A DNA stretch of 64,000 nucleotides from JAYFQE01 sp034927345 (GCA_034927345.1 JAYFQE010000016.1:54898-118897); one strand, 5' to 3'. Shown: positions 1 to 8,671, counted from the first letter of the stretch. Notes: generated from the sequence alone by a model not told the origin. Translations and numbers: made by a program.

Positions 1-1000
1 ATAGCCCGAGAATGGTTCCTTTCAGGTTTACCGGCGATGTTTCAGCTATGAAAGCCCGTTCGGCGCCGCTGATGAATGCCGTGTAGACGCCGTAGGCGAT
101 AAACAGAAAGATGATGCCCGGTTGGGATTTGATACCGGCAAAACCGAGATAAACAAGACCGTAGATCAGATAGCCGGGAACAAGGATTCTGCTTCTGCCG
201 AATTTATCGGATAATTTACCGGCGGGAATGGACAGAACAGAAGCGGTTAAATTAAAAATCAGATAAAGCACAATAACCTGCGATGAAGTGAAACCACGCT
301 CCTGAGCTTTGAGCAGCAAGAATGTATTGGATGAATTTCCGAGACAAAAAATAAATATGGTCACCAGATATAATTTCAATTTGCGGTCAAGTTTCAAACC
401 TTTCAAAGATAATTTCTCAGCAGCAGTTGATTGTTTATCGCTTTCTCGAATCGCCGGAATGATGAGGATGCCGATAATGGCCGGGATGATGGAGATCAAA
501 AAAGCCTTTTGATATCCGAAATTGGTTGCTACAAAAACAAAAGCCAGCAGTGCGCCTATGGCTGAACCGGCCATATCGAGCATTTTATGGAGACCAAATG
601 AATGGCCCAGCTTTTTTCCGTCATTCGACTGGGCAACCAGCGCATCGCGGGGAGCGGTGCGGATACCTTTACCGGTTCGGTCGATAATCCGGGCAATAAG
701 AACGCCGACCCAGGATGTAGCCAGAATCAGAAATAATTTATATATGACCGACGCTGAATAACCGGCGAAAACAAGCCGTTTTTTATGATGATAGACATCG
801 CCGATATAACCGCTGAATACTTTAAGGAGCGATGCAATGCTTTCGGCTATACCTTCGATAACGCCGACAATGGCCGGCGACGCACCGAGGGTTGCGGTTA
901 AAAAGAGAGGGACCAGCGGATAAACCATTTCCGTGCTCATATCGATAAAAAGACTGACCAGCCCGATTAAAACGATATTGGAGATTACTTTCTTCTTCAT
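1..1000 (-). CDS. MFS transporter, C-terminus cut off by the window edge
   Basis: The frame is open from an ATG at 1000 to the window edge, giving 333 codons with no stop. The start has a good ribosome site (AAGGAG, 8 bases upstream). The protein has many hydrophobic helices and the segment DRTGKGIRTAPRD near residue 93, the loop 2-3 motif seen in a drug and sugar-phosphate branch of the major facilitator superfamily. It should be an inner-membrane secondary transporter; the substrate cannot be told. About 80 C-terminal residues are expected to lie outside the window. Two identical operator-like palindromes lie just upstream, one over the -35 box and one over the likely start of transcription, so it is probably tightly repressed by a regulator not encoded here. 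Confidence 0.85.
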   Translation of the reverse strand, partial: MKKKVISNIVLIGLVSLFIDMSTEMVYPLVPLFLTATLGASPAIVGVIEGIAESIASLLKVFSGYIGDVYHHKKRLVFAGYSASVIYKLFLILATSWVGVLIARIIDRTGKGIRTAPRDALVAQSNDGKKLGHSFGLHKMLDMAGSAIGALLAFVFVATNFGYQKAFLISIIPAIIGILIIPAIRESDKQSTAAEKLSLKGLKLDRKLKLYLVTIFIFCLGNSSNTFLLLKAQERGFTSSQVIVLYLIFNLTASVLSIPAGKLSDKFGRSRILVPGYLIYGLVYLGFAGIKSQPGIIFLFIAYGVYTAFISGAERAFIAETSPVNLKGTILGL

Positions 1001-1013
1001 GCGGCCGACTCCT

Positions 1014-1067
1014 TGTAATACTGGTTACACAACGAATTCACTATACCACGATGTAATACTGGTTACA
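1014..1067. promoter_or_regulatory. Twin palindromic operators
   Basis: The 16-base palindrome TGTAATACTGGTTACA (TGTAA-N6-TTACA) occurs twice without a mismatch, at 1014-1029 and 1052-1067. The copies are 38 bases apart centre to centre, so they lie on nearly the same face of the helix. One overlaps the -35 box and spacer; the other lies between the -10 box and the ribosome site. This is how a dimeric repressor of the TetR, GntR or MarR type would be arranged; which family is unknown. Confidence 0.65.
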
Positions 1068-1068
1068 A
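1040..1068 (-). promoter_or_regulatory. Promoter of the MFS gene
   Basis: On the minus strand TTGTAA (1068-1063), a 17-base spacer and TATAGT (1045-1040) form a sigma-A-type promoter about 40 bases before the MFS start codon. The -35 box is embedded in the upstream copy of the repeated palindrome. Confidence 0.6.
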
Positions 1069-1074
1069 GACATC

Positions 1075-1104
1075 TTGACGAACTGATCATGAACGGCGTA
1101 TGAT
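1075..1104 (+). promoter_or_regulatory. Sigma-A-type promoter facing the gene-poor interval
   Basis: TTGACG (1075-1080), an 18-base spacer and TATGAT (1099-1104) read rightward into 1105-1360, where no convincing protein gene exists and an intrinsic terminator follows. Confidence 0.5.
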
Positions 1105-1353
1105 CAGCAGGCAGATCGGTTAATCTGTCTGCAAATCATAAAACACATCAGCTGAAAGGGTGTGATCGACGTGCCGAACCGCAAAAAGAAAAGCTGCTCC
1201 GGGCAGCCATTGGCCAGACAAGTAAGATCCAGGGCTTATCTGGCGCCCATGAGTCATGCCGGACCCCATCGGGATAAGAAAAATGAATACCGGAGGATAA
1301 AAAAAATCCGCCAATGGAGAGAGGAGCCGTCAGATTGTGGACGCTCCTCTTTT
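1105..1353 (+). ncRNA. Possible structured small RNA (unidentified)
   Basis: The interval runs from a plausible promoter to a terminator and can fold throughout. A 10-base-pair hairpin lies near 1107-1132 (GCAGGCAGAT with ATCTGTCTGC). A hairpin GCCAGA...TCTGGC lies near 1211-1242. CTCCGG near 1197 could pair with CCGGAG near 1290, closing a multibranched domain. The only reading frame of note (1162-1398, GTG start) runs through the terminator into the neighbouring gene and has no family resemblance. I could not match it to tmRNA, SRP RNA, RNase P RNA or any riboswitch I know. Confidence 0.3.
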
Positions 1354-1359
1354 CATTGG
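1299..1359. terminator. Bidirectional intrinsic terminator
   Basis: CCAATG...CATTGG encloses GAGAGGAGC...GCTCCTCTT, giving one long hairpin at 1311-1359. On the plus strand the stem holds TTTT (1350-1353). On the minus strand eight T residues follow (1306-1299). It can end both the NYN gene (minus) and the transcript starting near 1105 (plus). Confidence 0.75.
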
Positions 1360-1361
1360 TA

Positions 1362-2174
1362 TTATAGGGCGCCGGCTTTAGCTTTGATACGGATATAGAT
1401 GTGTTTTGATGACGAATGACCGGTCTCCCGGACATCGATTTCATAAATGCCCATCGACTTGATCATGGGCGTCAGTTTTTCAAAGCCATAATTACGGGAG
1501 TCAAAAGACGGCTGTTTTTTCAGAAGCAGACTGCCGACTTCGCCGAGATAAGCCCACCCATTTTCATCTTCAAGGTCACTGATGGTAGAAGAAATGAGTT
1601 TAATGACTTCCGTCCCGATTTTTTTAATGGTTTTTTTCTTCGTCTGAGTTTGTTGTTTGGCCGGTTTCTGTTCGGGCGCGCCGGCAGCCGATTCTGCCGT
1701 CTCGGCTTCATCATGGGTTGTTTCGCCGAGTATTTCCAGATAAATAAAGCGGTCGCACGCCGCAATGAACGCGTTGGGCGTTTTCTGCTCGCCGATGCCG
1801 TAAACCATCATACCTGCTTCACGCAGGCGCGTAGCCAGCCGCGTAAAGTCGCTGTCGCTGGAAACCAGGCAAAAACCGTCGGCCCGTTCGGAGTAAAGAA
1901 TGTCCATGGCGTCGATGATCATGGCCGAGTCTGTGGCGTTTTTACCGGTTGTATAACCAAATTGCTGGATCGGCGTAATGGCATAATCAAGCAGGATGTT
2001 TTTCCAGCCCGACAAATTGGGCCGGGTCCAATCGCCATAAATCCGTTTGATGGTCGGATTGCCATAACGGGCGATCTCCTCCATCATACCGCGGATATTT
2101 TGATAAGAAATATTATCGGCGTCAATCAGCACTGCTAAACGAATTTCACTGGGATTTTCCGGTGAACCTTCCAT
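1362..2174 (-). CDS. NYN (PIN-like) domain protein with OST-HTH/LOTUS domain
   Basis: 270 residues. The N-terminal half matches the NYN/LabA-DUF88 ribonuclease fold: LIDADNIS near residue 14 and conserved aspartates in GKNATDSAMIIDAMD and SSDSDFTRLA. The C-terminal part (about 200-265) has the pattern of an OST-HTH/LOTUS domain, which binds RNA in known cases. The likely role is a metal-dependent RNA nuclease or RNA-binding regulator in the cytoplasm. The start at 2174 is chosen for its AGGTGAT ribosome site; a longer frame to 2273 lacks one. It is separately transcribed and closed by the terminator at 1299-1359. The RNA target is unknown. Confidence 0.85.
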   Translation of the reverse strand: MEGSPENPSEIRLAVLIDADNISYQNIRGMMEEIARYGNPTIKRIYGDWTRPNLSGWKNILLDYAITPIQQFGYTTGKNATDSAMIIDAMDILYSERADGFCLVSSDSDFTRLATRLREAGMMVYGIGEQKTPNAFIAACDRFIYLEILGETTHDEAETAESAAGAPEQKPAKQQTQTKKKTIKKIGTEVIKLISSTISDLEDENGWAYLGEVGSLLLKKQPSFDSRNYGFEKLTPMIKSMGIYEIDVRETGHSSSKHIYIRIKAKAGAL

Positions 2175-2256
2175 TATTATCACCTCGATATCTATACTAT
2201 ACAGGATAATGGTGAACCTGTATATGTCTGCCGCCGGCAATGCCGGCTGGCTGTGA

Positions 2257-3186
2257 TCAGGCAAAAAAGTCAAAAACCATAATTAAAAGCGGGATGGAGA
2301 TAATCGAAGCCAATGTCGATAAAGCGATTATTTGGGAAGCCAGGCCGGCATCCTGTCTGTAACGGGTAGCAAAAAGCGCCGTTACCGCGGCAGTCGGCGC
2401 GGCAGCCGGAATCAGACAGGCTAGCGCGACTTCCCGGGACATCGGGATCAGGCTGAGGGGAATCATCATCAGGCCGGGTATGACCAAAAGCCGAAAAGCA
2501 ACGGCCAGAAAAACCTGGCGGTCGCGAAACAAGCTTCGTAAATTGGCGGCAGCCATCTGGGAGCCGATAATGATCATGGCGAGCGGCGTATTAAGCGCCG
2601 CCAGACTGTCAATTACCGTCGACAGGATAGGCGGCAGACTGATGCCGGCCAGAAAAAGCGGCAGCGCCACCAGCAGAGCAATCGTGCCAGGATTGATGAG
2701 CGCGCGGCGGATGCTGATTTCGCGGCGGTTATCAGCCATGAGTATGATGCCGTAAGTCCACTGGGCGATATTGAAAACGGCGATATAGAAGGATCCATAG
2801 AATACGCCTTGCTGACCCAGGACGGCGTTGAGCAGCGGAATGCACATGAAGCCGCAATTTGAGAAGACAACGGCGAATTCGAATACTTTACGGCGGGCGT
2901 CGGGATAGCGCCGGAAAATCAATTTGGCGATTACAGCTCCTAAAGCATGTGTCGCCAGGGCGCTGGCGGAAGATATCAGGATGCCCCACAACAAGGATGT
3001 GTTAAACGGCATTTGAAAGGAACTGATAATAATGCAGGGCGTGACGATGATCAGCAGAAGGTTGGTCATCTGTTGGGTCCCGACTTCGTTGATGAGACGC
3101 ATTTTACTGGTCAGGTAACCGATGCCGATCAAGAGAAAGAGAATCAGAACCTGACTGGCGACGATTACCGCATTTTCAAAAACCAT
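2257..3186 (-). CDS. AEC family permease (auxin efflux carrier type)
   Basis: 309 residues, the usual size for the family, with about ten hydrophobic segments spread over the whole length and the conserved core segment LLLIIVTPCIIISSF near residue 45. AEC members in anaerobic bacteria are proton-coupled carriers of organic acids such as malate; the substrate here is inferred only at that level. A malic enzyme lies 20 kb away but there is no operon link. Divergent from the phosphofructokinase gene, with about 190 bases between. Confidence 0.85.
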   Translation of the reverse strand: MVFENAVIVASQVLILFLLIGIGYLTSKMRLINEVGTQQMTNLLLIIVTPCIIISSFQMPFNTSLLWGILISSASALATHALGAVIAKLIFRRYPDARRKVFEFAVVFSNCGFMCIPLLNAVLGQQGVFYGSFYIAVFNIAQWTYGIILMADNRREISIRRALINPGTIALLVALPLFLAGISLPPILSTVIDSLAALNTPLAMIIIGSQMAAANLRSLFRDRQVFLAVAFRLLVIPGLMMIPLSLIPMSREVALACLIPAAAPTAAVTALFATRYRQDAGLASQIIALSTLASIISIPLLIMVFDFFA

Positions 3187-3303
3187 AGTTGTTTCATGCC
3201 CCCCGACATCCTGACTTGTTTAGAAGTCATTCTCAAGCATGCCATGACTTTTGCGAAACTGCAAGATCCCCATGATTGTCATGAGTCATTCATCGGGATC
3301 GGG

Positions 3304-3332
3304 TTTGCTGGAGCTTGCAGATGGCGTATAAT
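3304..3332 (+). promoter_or_regulatory. Promoter for pfk-ppx-ppk
   Basis: TTTGCT (3304-3309), a 17-base spacer and TATAAT (3327-3332) lie 49 bases before the chosen phosphofructokinase start. The -10 box is perfect and the -35 box is weak. Confidence 0.5.
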
Positions 3333-3380
3333 CAAAATGTAGTCATAGTGGAAGAAAATGACAAAAGGGAGGCGAAAGCG

Positions 3381-4466
3381 ATGAGGCGAATCGGTCTTTT
3401 AACCAGCGGCGGAGACTGCCAGGGTTTAAATACGGCTTTGCGCGGCGTTGCCAAAGCTCTATATGAAGCGACAGACCAGCTGACTCTGATCGGTTTCCAG
3501 GATGGTTATCGCGGCTTGATGGTCAATGAATTCCGGCTCATGAATCCCGGTGATTTTTCCGGATTATTGACGATCGGCGGCACGATTCTCGGAACATCAC
3601 GCCAGCCCTTTAAGCAAGTTAACCAACCGCTTTTTCCTGATCAGCCGGATGGCCCGGATAAGCTGACGGGCATGCTGCAGACTTATGAAAAGCAGCAATT
3701 GGACGGCCTGGTCATTCTGGGCGGCAACGGCACCCACAAAACGGCTGCCCTATTGGCGGAAAAGGGCCTGAATATCATAACGCTGCCCAAAACTATCGAT
3801 AATGATTTATGGGGGACCGATATAACTTTCGGCTTTCAAAGCGCTGTCGACATAGCGACATCCGTTGTCGACGGTATCCATACCACGGCGACATCGCACG
3901 GCCGGATCTTTGTGATCGAACTGATGGGCCATAAAGCCGGCTGGCTGACCTTGCATGCCGGTCTGGCCGGCGGCGCCGATGTTATCCTGATTCCGGAGTT
4001 GCCTTATCGCCTGGAGCATGTTGTCAGGGCTCTGGATAAACGTCAGAGTCAGCAAAAGCGCTTTTCAATCATTGTCGTGGCGGAAGGCGCTTTACCGGCT
4101 GATGAAAACGCTTTGCCGGCTAAAGAGAAACGAAACGGCCAGAAATCCTGGCGCTATCCTTCGATTGCCTACCAATTGGCCCACGATCTGGGCGATCAGA
4201 CCGGCCAGGAGATCCGGGTCACTGTCCCCGGCCATTTCCAGCGCGGCGGCCAGCCCTGTCCCTATGACCGGGTTCTGGCGACAACCTTAGGTACTGCGGC
4301 AGCGAAAATGATCGGCCAAAACCGTTATGGGTTTATGGTCGGTTTGCAGAACCAGCAGATCGTTCCGGTTCCTTTGGCCCAGGTGGCCGGCAAGCTTAAA
4401 ATTGTACCGCAGGATTCCCTGTTGATTCGTTCGGCTAAAGCTCTGGGCGTGTCTTTTGGCTGCTGA
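3381..4466 (+). CDS. 6-phosphofructokinase, donor uncertain (ATP or PPi)
   Basis: 361 residues. Phosphorylates fructose 6-phosphate to fructose 1,6-bisphosphate in glycolysis. The family shows in TSGGDCQGLN (8-17), GGNG (114-117), PKTIDND (136-142) and GHFQRGG near 290. The residue matching E. coli Gly104 is Gly, as in ATP enzymes. The one matching Gly124 is Lys, as in PPi enzymes and some ATP enzymes of group III. The metal-binding Asp103 position is Asn. The start at 3381 has GGGAGG nine bases upstream; a frame reaching back to 3315 lacks a site. First gene of a set with ppx and ppk. A second, clearly PPi-type enzyme lies at 51718-52962. Confidence 0.9.
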   Translation: MRRIGLLTSGGDCQGLNTALRGVAKALYEATDQLTLIGFQDGYRGLMVNEFRLMNPGDFSGLLTIGGTILGTSRQPFKQVNQPLFPDQPDGPDKLTGMLQTYEKQQLDGLVILGGNGTHKTAALLAEKGLNIITLPKTIDNDLWGTDITFGFQSAVDIATSVVDGIHTTATSHGRIFVIELMGHKAGWLTLHAGLAGGADVILIPELPYRLEHVVRALDKRQSQQKRFSIIVVAEGALPADENALPAKEKRNGQKSWRYPSIAYQLAHDLGDQTGQEIRVTVPGHFQRGGQPCPYDRVLATTLGTAAAKMIGQNRYGFMVGLQNQQIVPVPLAQVAGKLKIVPQDSLLIRSAKALGVSFGC

Positions 4467-4481
4467 CGGAGGTTAATAATT

Positions 4482-6026
4482 ATGGCCAGGAAAAAATTAT
4501 TCGCGGCTATTGATGTCGGTTCCCATGAAATCCAGATGCAGATCGCCGAACTGAGCAAGGGCGAATTGCCGCAAACGGTGGAAACTATCCGCCGGACCCT
4601 GCCGGTTGGAACGGATACCTATGTAAGCGGCAAAATCAGCCAGCCTGTTCTTGAAGCCTGTATAGCGGTATTGCAGGGCTTTGTCGAACAATTAAGAACT
4701 TATCGGATCGGGGCTTACCGCGCCGTTGCGACGAGCGCTTTCAGAGAAGCGTCCAACCGGGCTTTTGCCTTGGATCAGATCAACCGCAGCAGTGATCTGG
4801 ATATCGAAGTTCTCAGCAACGCGGAGGAACGGGCGTATCATATTTTGGCCACGTCAGCCCGAATGGAACATTTTAATGAACTGATCCGGCAAGGCACTTT
4901 ACTGGTTGATATCGGAGCCGGCAGCATTCAGGTCACTGTTTATGATAAACAACAGTTTATTTTCAGCCAGAATATGCTTTTAGGTTCGCTGAGGATCCGT
5001 GAATTGCTGTCCGATCTGGAAAGGCGGGCCGGAGACTTTACCGGTTTGATGGAGGAATATATTTCCAGCGACCTCGATTACTATCATTTACTGGAACCTA
5101 AAGGTATTTTATATAAGAACCTGATTGTCCTGGGCGGCGAAATGGCATATCTGAAAAAATTGGCCGGTTATGATCCGGAAGCCTTGGCGGTCTTGTCGGG
5201 CAAACAATTTGATCAGCTTTATCAGCAACTTCTGGATAGCCGGCCGCTTGATCTGTCATTGAACCGGGATATTCCGGCCGAACATGCCACCTTGCTATTA
5301 CCGGCCGCGATCATTATGCGCAAGTTCACCCGCTTTACCGGAGTGAACAGCATCCTGCTGCCGACCGCTACCTTGTGTGATGGCATCCTGATTGATTTTG
5401 CCCGGAAAAAACACGGTTTTGTACCGGAACATGACCTGAACAGCGATGTTATATCAGCTTGCCGTAATATTGCCAAACGGTTTCGGATTGATTTGCGCCA
5501 TACCGATTTTGTTGAGAAACAAGCCCTTCTGATTTTCGATGAAACGAGCCGACTGCATCGCCTGAACAGCCGGCAGCGCCTGCTCCTGCAGGCTGCCGCC
5601 ATTTTGCATGACTGCGGTAAATATGTTAATATGTCTAAACATAATATTCGTTCTTATAATATCATTATGGCTACGGAATTGATTGGCCTGAGCAGACGTG
5701 AACGGGATATCGTCGCCTGGACAGCCCGGTTTCATACCGGCAAGACGTTTAGCGACGAGAGCAGTTATACAGACCTGGATGCTGCCGATCAGCTGGTCAT
5801 CGCCAAATTATCGGCTCTGTTGCGTCTGGCCGATGCTTTGGATACCGCTCATCAGCAGAAGATCAGTGAAATTTCTGTACAGATTGATGAATCAGAGCTG
5901 ATTCTTTCCGTTGTGTCACGGCAGGAAGTGACTTTGGAACTTTGGTCGCTGGAGAAGAAGGGCGAATTGTTTCGCGAATTATTTGGCTGCCAGCCTAAAA
6001 TTAAAATCAGGAGAATGACATTATGA
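4482..6026 (+). CDS. ppx: Ppx/GppA phosphatase family protein with HD domain
   Basis: 514 residues. The actin-like ASKHA domain opens with AIDVGSHEIQ (about 9-18) and has a second phosphate loop VDIGAGSIQ near 147. The C-terminal part carries an HD motif, LHDCGKY near 375, as in long GppA/Ppx proteins. It should hydrolyse polyphosphate or guanosine pentaphosphate in the cytoplasm. The start has GGAGG eight bases upstream. It ends in an ATGA overlap with polyphosphate kinase, so breakdown and synthesis of polyphosphate are translationally coupled. Which of the two substrates dominates cannot be read from the sequence. Confidence 0.9.
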   Translation: MARKKLFAAIDVGSHEIQMQIAELSKGELPQTVETIRRTLPVGTDTYVSGKISQPVLEACIAVLQGFVEQLRTYRIGAYRAVATSAFREASNRAFALDQINRSSDLDIEVLSNAEERAYHILATSARMEHFNELIRQGTLLVDIGAGSIQVTVYDKQQFIFSQNMLLGSLRIRELLSDLERRAGDFTGLMEEYISSDLDYYHLLEPKGILYKNLIVLGGEMAYLKKLAGYDPEALAVLSGKQFDQLYQQLLDSRPLDLSLNRDIPAEHATLLLPAAIIMRKFTRFTGVNSILLPTATLCDGILIDFARKKHGFVPEHDLNSDVISACRNIAKRFRIDLRHTDFVEKQALLIFDETSRLHRLNSRQRLLLQAAAILHDCGKYVNMSKHNIRSYNIIMATELIGLSRRERDIVAWTARFHTGKTFSDESSYTDLDAADQLVIAKLSALLRLADALDTAHQQKISEISVQIDESELILSVVSRQEVTLELWSLEKKGELFRELFGCQPKIKIRRMTL

Positions 6027-8185
6027 AGGACAATCGGGATAAGAAGGGTAAGCAACCCGTACAGCAGGAGGAACAGCTGCCGCCTTATTTAAATCGGGAA
6101 CTCAGCTGGCTCGAGTTTAATGACCGGGTTTTGGAAGAAGCGCGGGATAAGCAGAATCCCCTTTTGGAACGATTGAAATTTCTGGCGATAACCTGTTCCA
6201 ATCTCGATGAATTCTTTATGATCCGGGTAGCTTCATTGAAGGATCTGGTTAACGCCGGCTTCGACCAGCCTGACCCGGCCGGGATGAATCCGCAGCAACA
6301 GCTGACCGCCATATCCGAACGGACTCATCAGATGGTGACCCGGCAATATTCGACCTATAATCGTGCAATGCTGCCTGGTCTGGCTAAACAGAACATCCGG
6401 ATTCTGAATGCCGCGGAACTGACAGATGAACAAAAAGCGTATACGGCGCATTATTTCCGTTCAACGATTTTTCCGATTCTGACGCCGATGGCCGTCGATG
6501 CGGCCAGACCTTTTCCTTTGATCAGCAACCGGTCGCTTAATTTGTGTGTTCGTATCGACCGAATCCGTGAAGGACAAGAAGAAGCGGAACCCGATTTTGC
6601 GATTATCCAGGTTCCGTCTGTTGTATCCAGATTGGTCGGTCTGCCTTCTGCGGCAGGCCAGGAAGACAGCCAAGAATATATCCTGCTGGAAGATGTCATC
6701 CGGATGTATCTTGACCAGCTGTTCAGCGGTGTTTCGCTGGGACCGGCCGGTTGTTTCCGGATCATGCGCAATGCTGACCTGGATCTGGATGAAGAAGACG
6801 CCGCCGATTTATTGAAACAAATCGAGAAGCAGCTAAAAATGCGCCAGTGGGGTGAAGTGATCCGGCTGGAAGTGGAAGACGATTTTGATGAAGCTTTATT
6901 AAGACGCCTGATTGCTGAATTGGATATCGACAGCCCGGATATTTATTTGATCAATGGTCCGCTGGACTTAACTTTCCTTAATCGTCTCTACAGTCTGACC
7001 CGGCGCGCCGATCTGCGATATCCCGAATATGACCCGCAGCCCAGCCCGCAAACGGAATCGGAGGATATTTTTTCGGCGATCCGGCAGCATGATATCCTGC
7101 TGCATCATCCTTATGAGTGTTTTGATCCGGTCATCCAGCTGGTACGCAGCGCAGCCGAAGATCCGGAAGTTCTGGCTATCAAGCAGACCCTGTACCGGGT
7201 CAGCGGCAATTCGCCGATCGTACGTTGTCTGGCTGATGCCGCCGAACGGGGCAAACAGGTCATGGTGCTGGTGGAATTGAAAGCCCGTTTCGACGAGGAG
7301 AATAATATCCATTGGGCCCGTAAGCTGGAACAGGCGGGCTGCCATGTTATTTACGGCTTGGTCGGATTGAAGACGCATAGCAAAATCACATTGGTTGTCC
7401 GGCGGGATGAAGACGGCATCCGGCGGTATGTCCATCTGGGAACCGGCAATTACAATGACTTGACCGCGCGTTTTTATACCGACTTGGGCTTGATGACCTG
7501 TTCGGAGAGTATCGGTCATGATGCGTCGGCTTTCTTCAACATGTTGTCCGGCTATTCGGCGCCGCAAAGTTGGTATAAGTTGATTCCGGCGCCTTTCTGG
7601 CTTCGGGGCGAACTGGATAAAAGGATCGAACAGGAAATCCGCCTGGCTAAAGCCGGCAGGTCGGCCCGGATTATCGTCAAAACAAACGCTCTTGTCGACA
7701 GTCCATTAATAGACAAGCTCTATCTGGCTTCGCAAGCCGGCGTGAAAATCGATTTGATTGTGCGGGGTGTATGTTGTTTGCGGCCTGGCGTGCCGGGTCT
7801 TTCGGAGCATATAACCGTCCGCAGCATTATCGGCCGTTTTCTGGAACACAGCAGAATCTTTTATTTCTACAATGATGGCCAGGAGGACTTGTTTCTGTCC
7901 AGTGCCGACTGGATGCCGCGTAATCTGGACCGGCGCGTTGAACTGATGTTCCCGATTGAAGATCCGGCGATCTGGCAGCGGATTATGGATATTTTAACAA
8001 TACAGCTGGCCGATACCGACCGGGCCCGGATCATGCTGCCAAACGGCAGGTATGTGCGGGTCGACAAGCGGGGCAAATCCCATCTGAACTGCCAGGAATA
8101 TTTATGCCGCGCGGCAATCGAAGCAGCGCAGCATAAACAAGATGAACCGGTTGATTTTCATTTGAAGCCGGCGGAGCCTGATTAA
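6023..8185 (+). CDS. ppk1: Polyphosphate kinase 1
   Basis: 720 residues, full length for PPK1. It transfers the gamma phosphate of ATP to a growing polyphosphate chain and can run in reverse. The order is N-terminal domain with LNRELSWLEFNDRVLEEA near 22, head domain, then two phospholipase-D-like catalytic domains. The autophosphorylated histidine is in LKTHSK near 450 and the second in FLEHSR near 607; YVHLGTGNYN is also conserved. Start overlaps the ppx stop (ATGA). The 3' end overlaps the convergent zinc-ribbon gene by four bases. Confidence 0.96.
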   Translation: MKDNRDKKGKQPVQQEEQLPPYLNRELSWLEFNDRVLEEARDKQNPLLERLKFLAITCSNLDEFFMIRVASLKDLVNAGFDQPDPAGMNPQQQLTAISERTHQMVTRQYSTYNRAMLPGLAKQNIRILNAAELTDEQKAYTAHYFRSTIFPILTPMAVDAARPFPLISNRSLNLCVRIDRIREGQEEAEPDFAIIQVPSVVSRLVGLPSAAGQEDSQEYILLEDVIRMYLDQLFSGVSLGPAGCFRIMRNADLDLDEEDAADLLKQIEKQLKMRQWGEVIRLEVEDDFDEALLRRLIAELDIDSPDIYLINGPLDLTFLNRLYSLTRRADLRYPEYDPQPSPQTESEDIFSAIRQHDILLHHPYECFDPVIQLVRSAAEDPEVLAIKQTLYRVSGNSPIVRCLADAAERGKQVMVLVELKARFDEENNIHWARKLEQAGCHVIYGLVGLKTHSKITLVVRRDEDGIRRYVHLGTGNYNDLTARFYTDLGLMTCSESIGHDASAFFNMLSGYSAPQSWYKLIPAPFWLRGELDKRIEQEIRLAKAGRSARIIVKTNALVDSPLIDKLYLASQAGVKIDLIVRGVCCLRPGVPGLSEHITVRSIIGRFLEHSRIFYFYNDGQEDLFLSSADWMPRNLDRRVELMFPIEDPAIWQRIMDILTIQLADTDRARIMLPNGRYVRVDKRGKSHLNCQEYLCRAAIEAAQHKQDEPVDFHLKPAEPD

Positions 8186-8532
8186 CCGGCAGATTCTGTC
8201 GCGGATCCGGTTGAACCGTCGGTATTGGTTCCCGGAATCAGCGTATCGGATGTGCTGGTTTCGGTGACATTTGAAAAATAATCTTCAGGAATAACAAAAC
8301 GGACCAGAAGGTAACTGATGATGCCCAATATGATAAACATGCCGATAATGACCAACGCAGACCAGAAACAGCCTAAGGTTGTACCCTTAAACAAATCCTT
8401 GCGGCGTTGCTTTTTTTGCTCCCGCGTCAGGGGAACCCGGTTGTTTGGATTGGACGAATATAGGAAAGCACCGCATTTTTTACAAACGCTTTTGCCCTTA
8501 GGATTATCGGTTCCGCATTTGGAACATTTCAT
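8182..8532 (-). CDS. Small membrane protein with N-terminal zinc ribbon
   Basis: 116 residues. Begins MKCSKCGTDN and has two CxxC pairs (C3/C6 and C17/C20), a zinc ribbon. A basic linker follows, then one hydrophobic helix near 52-75 and a Ser/Thr/Gly-rich tail. The pattern suggests a cytoplasmic zinc ribbon anchored in the membrane with an exposed tail. The start at 8532 begins the zinc ribbon directly; its AGGAGGT site is 13 bases away, rather far, but no closer in-frame start exists. Function unknown. Confidence 0.75.
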   Translation of the reverse strand: MKCSKCGTDNPKGKSVCKKCGAFLYSSNPNNRVPLTREQKKQRRKDLFKGTTLGCFWSALVIIGMFIILGIISYLLVRFVIPEDYFSNVTETSTSDTLIPGTNTDGSTGSATESAG

Positions 8533-8671
8533 AAATTTGTGAAGACCTCCTGTAATTTGAGTGTTCACTTTGATAATAACGTTTATACACCATCGGGCTG
8601 CTTTTGTACAGCAAAGGCGATTGGCAGACGCTTTTGGAACGATTTTGGACCGCCGGATATATGCGGCGACA

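Noticed and set aside
1162..1398. 78-residue protein gene
   Set aside because: GTG start, no recognisable family, and the frame runs through the terminator hairpin into the 3' end of the NYN gene.
1416..2138. 240-residue plus-strand frame
   Set aside because: It is the antisense image of the NYN gene; no ribosome site and no family pattern.
8182..8185. Frameshift or fusion between ppk1 and the zinc-ribbon gene
   Set aside because: They are convergent genes that merely overlap by four bases.
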